From Micromonospora solifontis (GTDB taxonomy: Bacteria > Actinomycetota > Actinomycetes > Mycobacteriales > Micromonosporaceae), in the NCBI RefSeq assembly GCF_003725545.1, contig NZ_RJLN01000017.1, positions 1 through 64,000 on the forward strand: 64,000 nt of DNA. Reading direction: 5' to 3'. The notes beneath the pieces are model-generated. The model did not search any database and was not told the DNA's origin. It was given only the letters and a program-made list of their open reading frames with translations. This document shows, piece after piece, positions 58,459-64,000 of this stretch (its first letter is position 1; each line of letters opens with the position of its first letter). Made by a program: the position numbers and the translations under genes.

Positions 58459-58494
58459 TGTTGGCCGGACCCCAGGCGTCGGGAGGAGGACAGG

Positions 58495-59445
58495 GTGCGC
58501 GCGGTCTGGTTGCGGGAGTTCGGGGGCCCGGAGGTGCTGGTGCCGGGGGCCGCCCCGGACCCGGTGCCCGGCCCCGGCCAGGTGCTGATCGACGTGGCGC
58601 ACGCCAACCTCACCTTCGTGGAGACCATTTTCCGGGCGACCGGCTTCGGGCCGTTCGGCCGGGAGCTTCCGGTGATCCCCGGCAACGGGGTCGGCGGCAC
58701 GATCGCCGCCGTCGGCCCCGGTGTCGACCCGGCGCTGGTCGGGCGGCGGGTGGTGAGTGCGACCGGCGGCTCGGGCGGATACGCCGAGCGGGTAGTGGTC
58801 GACCGGGACGTGCCGGTCGAGGTGCCCGACGGGCTGCCGCTGGACGAGGCGGTCGCACTGCTCGCCGACGGCCGTACCGCCCTCATGCTGGCCCGCGCGG
58901 CGGGCCTGCGCCCCGGCGACCGGGTCCTGGTCGAAGCGGCGGCCGGCGGCGTGGGTCACCTGCTGACCCAGCTCGCCACGACGGCCGGCGCCCGGGTGAT
59001 CGCCGCCGCCGGCGGCCCCCGCAAGGTGGCCCTGCTGCGCGAACGTGGTCTCGTGGTGGTCGACTACCGGGAGCCCGACTGGCCCGACCGGGTACGGGTC
59101 GCTGCCGGCGGGGTGGACGTGGTCTTCGACGGGGTGGGCGGGCCGGTCGCCCGGACCGCGTTCGACCTGCTCCAGCGGGGCGGCCGGATGCTCAGCTTCG
59201 GGCTGGCCGGCGGCAGCTGGGCCGACGTGCCCGAGGAGACGGCAGCCGCCCGTGGGGTGACCCTGCTGCGCCCGGGCGCGTCGCCCGACGAATTGCGCGC
59301 CCTCACCCGGCAGGCGCTGGCCGAGGGCGCCGCGGGGCGGCTGCGCCCACTGATCGGCCAACGCTTCCCCCTGGAACGGGCCGCCGACGCCCACGCCGCG
59401 ATGGAGTCCCGCGCCACCGTCGGCAAAACCCTCCTCGACCTATGA
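58495..59445 (+). CDS. zinc-type/quinone oxidoreductase (MDR family)
   Basis: NADPH:quinone reductase-like MDR enzyme of 316 residues. N-terminal GroES-like domain (REFGGPEVLVPGAAPDPVPG, PVIPGNGVGGTIAAVGPGVD), Rossmann domain (RVLVEAAAGGVGHLLTQLAT), and VDVVFDGVGGPVARTAFDLL. No structural or catalytic zinc cysteines, so it is the zinc-free quinone reductase type. GGAGGAGGA lies four bases before the GTG at 58495. A SoxR/MerR-like palindrome upstream suggests redox or drug induction. Confidence 0.92.
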   Translation: MRAVWLREFGGPEVLVPGAAPDPVPGPGQVLIDVAHANLTFVETIFRATGFGPFGRELPVIPGNGVGGTIAAVGPGVDPALVGRRVVSATGGSGGYAERVVVDRDVPVEVPDGLPLDEAVALLADGRTALMLARAAGLRPGDRVLVEAAAGGVGHLLTQLATTAGARVIAAAGGPRKVALLRERGLVVVDYREPDWPDRVRVAAGGVDVVFDGVGGPVARTAFDLLQRGGRMLSFGLAGGSWADVPEETAAARGVTLLRPGASPDELRALTRQALAEGAAGRLRPLIGQRFPLERAADAHAAMESRATVGKTLLDL

Positions 59446-59503
59446 CCGCCCCCGCGCGCCCCCGCGCCCGCGCCCACGCGCCGCCCGCGCCAAGATCCGC
59501 GCT

Positions 59504-59563
59504 GTGCCCACAGCGGGCGGGGCGGCGGGGAAGCAGTGCCCGCAGCGGGCGGGGGCGGCGGGG
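59504..59563. repeat. near-perfect 27/28-bp direct repeat
   Basis: GTGCCCACAGCGGGCGGGGC (59504-) recurs as GTGCCCGCAGCGGGCGGGGG (59536-59563), both ending GGCGGGG, with AAGCA between. It lies in the convergent gap just after the TY-Chap gene stop. Confidence 0.65.
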
Positions 59564-60664
59564 TCAGAGGTACATGCCGGTGCGGTGTTCGGACTGGGTG
59601 CGGGCGGGTTTGTCGCCTTCGCCGAAGAAGCGCTTGCCGCCGAACTCACCGTGCAGCCGGTCGTCCAACTCGTCGGCCAGACCGGTCATCACCTGCACCG
59701 CGAGCATCAGGTGGGTGGCCTGGAAGTTGCGGCCGAAGACCGGGATGGAGGCCCAGACCGTGTCGTCGGCGCAGTAGAGGCGGCCGATCGGCATCCGGTT
59801 CGTCAGCTCGGAGAGCTTCACGTAGAGGCGTTCGGTCGGCTCGACCTCGGTGAGCACCGGGGAGAAGACGTCGACCAGGGGCGGGTTGTCGCGTACCCGG
59901 ACGAAGACCATCGCCGAGCCGGCACGGATGTTGATGTCGCCGTCGGAGTCCACCTGCAACTGGTCGGACTTCGACTTGAGCATCGTCGAGACGACGGTAC
60001 GCACCCGCTCCTCCAGGGCGAGCACGTCGTTCTCGTCGGCCTGCGCGGTGGCTGCGGCGGCCAGCGCCTCGTCGAGGTCGGCCTCCACGTCGCGGTCCGG
60101 GCCGAACTCGCTGCGGGCGGTGCCGAGCGGCTCCACCGGCAGCGCCTCCCCCTCGGCGTCGTGCACCAGGTAGACCAGGAAGGCGGGATGCGGGGCACCG
60201 TAGACGTCCCGCAGCGTCCGGGAGAGCACCGCCGCCAGCCGGGCGACCTCGTCGACCGCGCAGTCCAGGCCGAACTGCTCGCCCGAGCCCTCGACCACCC
60301 CCGGCGGCGACCAGCCGAGCGCGATCATGTCCGCCACGGCGGCCCGGTCGAGCCGGTAGCCCTGGGGCAGGGTGGCGTTGCCGACCGCCCGCGCCGACAG
60401 CCGGCCCTCGTCGGCCACGTCCACACTGATCGAGTAGACGGCGTCCCCGGTCCCTGAGGCGGTCGGGTCGAGCGTCAACTCCAGGTGGGCGCCGCTCGGC
60501 AGGGCGCGCAGCCGGTCGGCCAACGCGCGGGCGAACTCCCGCCAGGCCTCCGTCACCTTGGCCCGGAGATCGGCCGTGGTGGGCTCGTCCAGCAGGATCG
60601 GCTCGTACTGCTCCGGCACGTCGCCGGCGCGCTCACCGACCGACGAGGGGTGGTCTGCCGTCAT
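59564..60664 (-). CDS. YbjN/T3SS-chaperone-like (TY-Chap) tandem-domain protein
   Basis: Soluble protein of 366 residues with two alpha/beta domains. N-terminal part about 25-190: YEPILLDEPTTADLRAKVTE, HLELTLDPTASG, YRLDRAAVADMIALGWSPPG. C-terminal part about 220-350: LKSKSDQLQVDSDGDINIRA, VFVRVRDNPPLVDVFSPVLT, MPIGRLYCADDTVWASIPVF, the YbjN-type pattern. Actinobacterial homologues are grouped as peptide-binding chaperones of the TY-Chap type. GGAGGCGATC precedes the ATG at 60664. Confidence 0.8.
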   Translation of the reverse strand: MTADHPSSVGERAGDVPEQYEPILLDEPTTADLRAKVTEAWREFARALADRLRALPSGAHLELTLDPTASGTGDAVYSISVDVADEGRLSARAVGNATLPQGYRLDRAAVADMIALGWSPPGVVEGSGEQFGLDCAVDEVARLAAVLSRTLRDVYGAPHPAFLVYLVHDAEGEALPVEPLGTARSEFGPDRDVEADLDEALAAAATAQADENDVLALEERVRTVVSTMLKSKSDQLQVDSDGDINIRAGSAMVFVRVRDNPPLVDVFSPVLTEVEPTERLYVKLSELTNRMPIGRLYCADDTVWASIPVFGRNFQATHLMLAVQVMTGLADELDDRLHGEFGGKRFFGEGDKPARTQSEHRTGMYL

Positions 60665-60766
60665 GATCGCCTCCGTCCGTCACGGGCCACCCTACCCACG
60701 GACGGTGGGGGTCGAATCACCTCGGGACCGACATCGGACACCGGGTCGGAACCCGGGCGGCGGGCC

Positions 60767-61024
60767 CTACTCCGTGGGTGCCGTGCCGTCCAGTTCGACC
60801 GGCCAGGAACCGGCCAGCTCGCTGAGCCGCGCGGCCGTCGCGGTGAGGTCCGCCCCCCGCCCCACGGCCACGCCCAGGAGGTACGCCGTGACCGGCGCAC
60901 CCGGGCGCAGCACCTGATGGGCCACGTCCTTGGCCAGCTCGAGCACGGCCGGCACCGACACCTCGGCCGGATCCAGTCCCAGCTCGGCGCAGGCCGCCGT
61001 GACCCAGTCGTCCATCACCGTCAT
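60767..61024 (-). CDS. DUF6457 small protein linked to molybdenum cofactor genes
   Basis: Protein of 85 residues, helical: MDDWVTAACAELGLDPAEVS, AVLELAKDVAHQVLRPGAPV, TAYLLGVAVGRGAD. It matches DUF6457, which I recall beside mobA/fdhD in actinobacteria. The ATG at 61024 overlaps the mobA stop, and GAGGAG lies eight bases before it. Probably an accessory of molybdoenzyme maturation (context only). Confidence 0.8.
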   Translation of the reverse strand: MTVMDDWVTAACAELGLDPAEVSVPAVLELAKDVAHQVLRPGAPVTAYLLGVAVGRGADLTATAARLSELAGSWPVELDGTAPTE

Positions 61025-61620
61025 CGTGTCCACTCCTCGGCCCGGCGTACGTCCTCGTCAGTGTCGCAGTCGAACCAGGGCGGCGGCCCGGAGCCGGACC
61101 AGGACACCTCCCGGACGGCCAGGCCGGCCAGCAGCCGGCGTACCGGGGCCCCGTCGACGCTGCCGTCCCGTTCGGCGGCGAGCCGCTCGACCGCCGCCCG
61201 TAGCGCGGCTACCCGCCACACCCCGCAGAGCTGCTGGCGGCGCCCGTCGTCGTCGACGTAGCAGGCGCCGTCGGCCGTCGACCCGTCGAGCGCCCGCCGC
61301 AGGTCGACCACCGCCGCCGGCGTCAGCAGGGGCAGGTCGGCGGCGAGCAGAGCGACCGTCGGCGTACCGGGGTCGAGCAGGGCCAGACCGGCGGCGGTGG
61401 CGGCGACCGGGCCACCGCCGGGCGGTTCCTCCCGGGTCACCCGCACGCCGTCGGGGACCGGGCCGGCCGGGCCGACCACGAGCCGCGGCTCGGCGTCGGC
61501 GACGGCCGCGAGGACCCGGTGCAGCATCGGGCGGCCGCCGACCGGGCGTGCCGGCTTGTCCACCCCGCCCATCCGACGAGCCGTGCCCCCGGAGAGCACC
61601 ACCGCCGCGTACGCCGTCAC
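61021..61620 (-). CDS. mobA: molybdenum cofactor guanylyltransferase
   Basis: MobA-family nucleotidyltransferase of 199 residues that converts Mo-molybdopterin to the MGD dinucleotide form. Signature AAVVLSGGTARRMGGVDKPA (Lys of the GTP site), ALLAADLPLLTPAAV (metal Asp) and FDCDTDEDVRRAEEW. The GTG at 61620 is chosen because TACCGT (minus strand, 61627-61632) is six bases upstream. It is co-directional with and overlaps the DUF6457 gene; fdhD is divergent. Confidence 0.93.
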   Translation of the reverse strand: MTAYAAVVLSGGTARRMGGVDKPARPVGGRPMLHRVLAAVADAEPRLVVGPAGPVPDGVRVTREEPPGGGPVAATAAGLALLDPGTPTVALLAADLPLLTPAAVVDLRRALDGSTADGACYVDDDGRRQQLCGVWRVAALRAAVERLAAERDGSVDGAPVRRLLAGLAVREVSWSGSGPPPWFDCDTDEDVRRAEEWTR

Positions 61621-61680
61621 CGCGCCACGGTAACCCTCGACTCGACACCCCCCGCAGCCCACCTCGCTCCCACCCCCACC

Positions 61681-61741
61681 GGCACCGCGCCCCCACCGGC
61701 ACCGCGCCCGCCCCGGCACCGCGCCCGCCCCGGCACCGCGC
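61681..61741. repeat. 17-bp tandem repeat, about 3.5 copies
   Basis: GGCACCGCGC recurs at 61681, 61698, 61715 and 61732 with a constant 17-bp period; copies two and three are GGCACCGCGCCCGCCCC. Confidence 0.8.
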
Positions 61742-61918
61742 GGCGGCGCGCCGCCGGGACGCCGCCGCGCCGCTACGCCGCTACGCCGCAGGCGTGTTGC
61801 GGCAACTCGGTGTCTCCCGGCCATGGGACACCACGTCTCGCCGCGATCCGGGGCCGGGCTCCCAGGCCCGGCTCCCAGTCGCGGACCCGTGGCCGGGAAC
61901 CGGGGCGGGAACCGGGCC

Positions 61919-62038
61919 GGAACCGAGGCCGGAACCGAGGCCGGAACCGAGGCCGGAACCGAGGCCGGAACCGAGGCCGGAACCGAGGCCGGAACCGAGG
62001 CCGGAACCGAGGCCGGAACCGAGGCCGGAACCGAGGCC
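61919..62038. repeat. 12-bp tandem repeat, ten perfect copies
   Basis: GGAACCGAGGCC is repeated ten times without change, preceded by degenerate GGAACCGGGGCG and GGAACCGGGCC units. It ends 58 bp before the fdhD start. Confidence 0.95.
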
Positions 62039-62096
62039 AGGAGCCGGCGCGGGCGTCGCCGTGCGGGTGGTCGGCCTCGCGGGGCAGGATAGCGGG

Positions 62097-63080
62097 ATGG
62101 GACGGGCGACTGACCGGCGCGGCGTGCTCCGGATCGACCTCGACGCGGCGGCCGACGGGCGCGGGCTGGTACGACGGCAGGACACCCTGGCGGTGGAGGA
62201 ACCACTGGAGATCAGGGTCGGCCCGGCCGGCCCCGCCCGGCGGAAGCCGCTCGCGGTCACCATGCGGACCCCCGGCGACGACCTGGACCTGGCGATCGGT
62301 TTCCTGCTCACCGAAGGGCTGATCCGGTCCGCCGACGACGTGCACACCGCCCAGCTCTGTGCCGGGGCGGAGACACCGAACACCTACAACGTGGTGGACG
62401 TGGTGCTCGCCCCCGGTGTGCCGGAGCCGACCACCGATCCGGCCCGCAACTTCTACACGACCAGCTCGTGCGGGGTGTGCGGCAAGGCGAGCATCGAGTC
62501 GGTGCGGACCCGGTCGCGCTTCGCGGTACGCGACGACCCGCTGCGCGTACCTGCCACGGTCGTCGCCGACCTGCCGGACCGGCTGCGTGCCGCACAACGT
62601 GCCTTCGACCGGACCGGCGGCCTGCACGCGGCGGGGCTCTTCACCCCGCAGGGTGAGCTGGTGGTGCTGCGCGAGGACGTGGGCCGGCACAACGCGGTCG
62701 ACAAGGTCGTCGGCTGGGCCGTCCGGGAACGCCGACTGCCGCTGGCCGGTCACCTGCTGCTGGTCTCCGGCCGGGCGAGTTTCGAGCTGACCCAGAAGGC
62801 GTGGATGGCCGGTGTCCCACTGCTCGCGGCGGTCTCCGCGCCCAGCACCCTCGCCGCCGAGCTGGCGGGGGAGGCCGGCATGACCCTGGTCGGCTTCCTG
62901 CGTGACCGGACCATGAACGTCTACGCCGGCGCTGATCGAATCGCCGAACCCGTCGGCCTGAGCCGGCTGCCGGACCCGCACCGGAGGCCGGCCACCTCGG
63001 CTGCGCCGCCCATTCCGGCGGCTGAGCCGACTGCCGGACGGGCACCGGAGGCCGGGGCTGTCAGATCCGCCGACGGTTGA
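62097..63080 (+). CDS. fdhD: formate dehydrogenase accessory sulfurtransferase FdhD
   Basis: FdhD of 327 residues, which passes sulfur to the molybdenum cofactor before its insertion into formate dehydrogenase. RKPLAVTMRTPGDDLDLAIG, FLLTEGLI, YTTSSCGVCGKASIE with the functional CxxC (about 125-128), ALFTP-like AGLFTPQGELVVLREDVGRH and NAVDKVVGWA. ATG 62097 has CAGGAT (62085-62090) six bases upstream, a leaderless start. The C-terminal tail after about 285 is low-complexity. Its last 20 bp overlap the convergent DUF4192 gene. No formate dehydrogenase structural gene is in view. Confidence 0.94.
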   Translation: MGRATDRRGVLRIDLDAAADGRGLVRRQDTLAVEEPLEIRVGPAGPARRKPLAVTMRTPGDDLDLAIGFLLTEGLIRSADDVHTAQLCAGAETPNTYNVVDVVLAPGVPEPTTDPARNFYTTSSCGVCGKASIESVRTRSRFAVRDDPLRVPATVVADLPDRLRAAQRAFDRTGGLHAAGLFTPQGELVVLREDVGRHNAVDKVVGWAVRERRLPLAGHLLLVSGRASFELTQKAWMAGVPLLAAVSAPSTLAAELAGEAGMTLVGFLRDRTMNVYAGADRIAEPVGLSRLPDPHRRPATSAAPPIPAAEPTAGRAPEAGAVRSADG

Positions 63081-64000
63081 CACGGCGGCGCGGGCGAGCG
63101 CGGCGTACCACGTCGGGGCGGCCCACCTCCGGCCAGCCGTCCAGCTCGGACGGGGGCACGCCGCGGCGGAGCAGGTCGTCCAGGAGCAGGGCGAGTGAGT
63201 AGTCGGGCCGGGCGGCGAGCACCCGCTCCAGGGCGACCGCGGCCAGGGCACCGTAACCGGCCCGCCAGGCGGCGAAGGCGAGCAGGCTACCGGGGGCGGC
63301 GATCAGTTCCGGCTCGGCCCGCCGCAGCACGTCGGTCCAGAGGCTGATGTCGGCGTCCCGCCCGTCGGTCCGCTCCCAGGCGTGGTCGCGTACGGGGAGC
63401 TGGGTGAGGAGCACGGTCAGCCAGGCCACCTCGTCGTCGGTCAACCGCTGGCCGCGCCGGTGCCGACGGAACGCGGTGCGGATGGCCGCCACCCCGGCGG
63501 AGCGTACGGACCGGCCACCGACCAGGACGGTCTCGCCCGCCTCCTCGGTGAGGGCGGCCAGCCGTCCCCGGGCCCGCACGGTGGCCCGGCGCATGGCCAC
63601 CCGGACCGGGCCGTCGAGCGCGGAGACCTGCGCGGTCAACGCCGCCCGGTCGGGCAGGGCGACCTGACCGGCGAAGACCGCCGCCGCGCTGACCTGGCTG
63701 GCGTCGGGGTCGTACGGGGTGCCGTCGGGCGGGCAGCACCCGGGCTCGGTGCAGAGGTAGGACCACCAGCGCCCGTCGGTGACCCGGAGCGCGTCGAGCA
63801 CGAGCAGGCCGGCGCGGTCCAACGCCTCGCCGACCGCGTCGACCGCCGGGGTCACCCGGGCGGCGGCGCCGTATCCGATCACGGTGGCGGACTCGCTGCC
63901 CTGGCGGACGATCACCTCGGCCAGGTGCCGGGCGGCCGGGTGGGGGTCGGCGCCCGGCTCGGGCAGGTCACCGCGGGCGGCGAAGACGACCCGGCGGCCG
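63061..64000 (-). CDS. DUF4192 domain protein (5' end beyond the window)
   Basis: At least 313 residues; the frame is open to the window edge, and the edge codons read RRVVFAARGDLPEPGADPHP, the typical early part of DUF4192. Further in: VLDALRVTDGRWWSYLCTEP then GCCPPDGTPYD, and ALAAVALERVLAARPDYSLA, LLLDDLLRRGVPP. An ATG at 63915 is internal to the conserved domain and is not the start. Function unknown; family is widespread in actinobacteria. A basic tail (RRARPRRRVNRRRI) ends it. Confidence 0.88.
   Translation of the reverse strand, partial: GRRVVFAARGDLPEPGADPHPAARHLAEVIVRQGSESATVIGYGAAARVTPAVDAVGEALDRAGLLVLDALRVTDGRWWSYLCTEPGCCPPDGTPYDPDASQVSAAAVFAGQVALPDRAALTAQVSALDGPVRVAMRRATVRARGRLAALTEEAGETVLVGGRSVRSAGVAAIRTAFRRHRRGQRLTDDEVAWLTVLLTQLPVRDHAWERTDGRDADISLWTDVLRRAEPELIAAPGSLLAFAAWRAGYGALAAVALERVLAARPDYSLALLLDDLLRRGVPPSELDGWPEVGRPDVVRRARPRRRVNRRRI

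Larger units (their letters stand above)
61621..62096. other. 476-bp divergent region between mobA and fdhD with two minisatellites
   Basis: It holds the two leaderless promoters (TACCGT toward mobA, CAGGAT toward fdhD), a 17-bp repeat array, a GGTGTC/GACACC inverted repeat around 61810-61833, and the 12-bp array. Long reading frames here exist only because the repeat lacks stops. Confidence 0.7.

Noticed and set aside
61773..63251. Long minus-strand frame with a PASV-like 4-residue repeat through the minisatellite
   Set aside because: The repeat period is a multiple of three, so open frames arise automatically; the rest is antisense of fdhD.
1..64000. CRISPR arrays, prophage, integrase or transposase genes
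   Set aside because: No direct-repeat/spacer array and no recombinase or phage structural motif was seen; the only tandem arrays are the minisatellites near 62 kb.

Overview
The window is a gene-dense chromosomal stretch of a very GC-rich actinobacterium, most likely Micromonospora or a close relative in Micromonosporaceae. The assignment rests on base composition, GTG/TTG starts, TANNNT -10 boxes placed 6-7 nt before start codons, and actinobacterial families: the Bpa proteasome activator, XRE-DUF397 pairs, DUF5926, DUF4192 and LCP proteins. No rRNA, tRNA, CRISPR array, transposase, phage or integrase gene was recognised. The gene set is housekeeping and envelope-type. A ParB parS-like site, a cluster of DnaA boxes, and neighbours I recall lying near oriC in other actinobacteria (rhomboid/cyclophilin, pheA, bpa) suggest an origin-proximal location. 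This is inference.

0-12 kb: a secreted DUF1906/VCBS protein, an APH-fold kinase, a thiolase, a PH-domain membrane protein, a rhomboid protease, a cyclophilin, a DUF5324-like protein, CorA, an aminotransferase, a CBS protein and a Nudix hydrolase. 12-19 kb: an envelope polymer module of nucleotidyltransferase, glycerol-1-phosphate-dehydrogenase-like enzyme and CDP-alcohol phosphatidyltransferase (overlapping genes), then a GT4 glycosyltransferase, an Fpg/Nei glycosylase and a polyprenyl-phosphate sugar transferase.

19-34 kb: a LytS/LytTR two-component system; an ECF sigma factor overlapped by a membrane-anchored BNR-repeat protein; a Uma2 protein; two separate DUF485-type plus sodium:solute symporter pairs; an ABC exporter; an XRE/DUF397 pair; and a zinc-ribbon plus flavin-reductase fusion gene that contains the parS-like site. 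34-45 kb: a UDP-glucuronate-decarboxylase-like SDR, three LCP ligases in a row (the third lacks a canonical start for its membrane anchor), rhodanese, GDPD, a PAS histidine kinase, an RsbW-like ATPase, DUF5926 and arginine deiminase.

45-64 kb: NERD-like and PAS proteins, PheA, AIM24, a zincin, OsmC, two HAD phosphatases, Bpa with its GQYL tail, a hydrolase, an orphan ABC solute-binding lipoprotein, dimethylargininase with a divergent Lrp regulator, a beta-propeller protein, a quinone oxidoreductase behind a MerR/SoxR-like palindrome, a YbjN-type protein, a molybdenum cofactor group (DUF6457, MobA, FdhD) whose divergent promoter region holds two minisatellites, and a DUF4192 gene cut by the window end.

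Across the window, strong hairpins separate convergent genes; four belong to one GGGGCCC-core repeat family. At least 19 genes look leaderless, and I used that pattern to set many starts.
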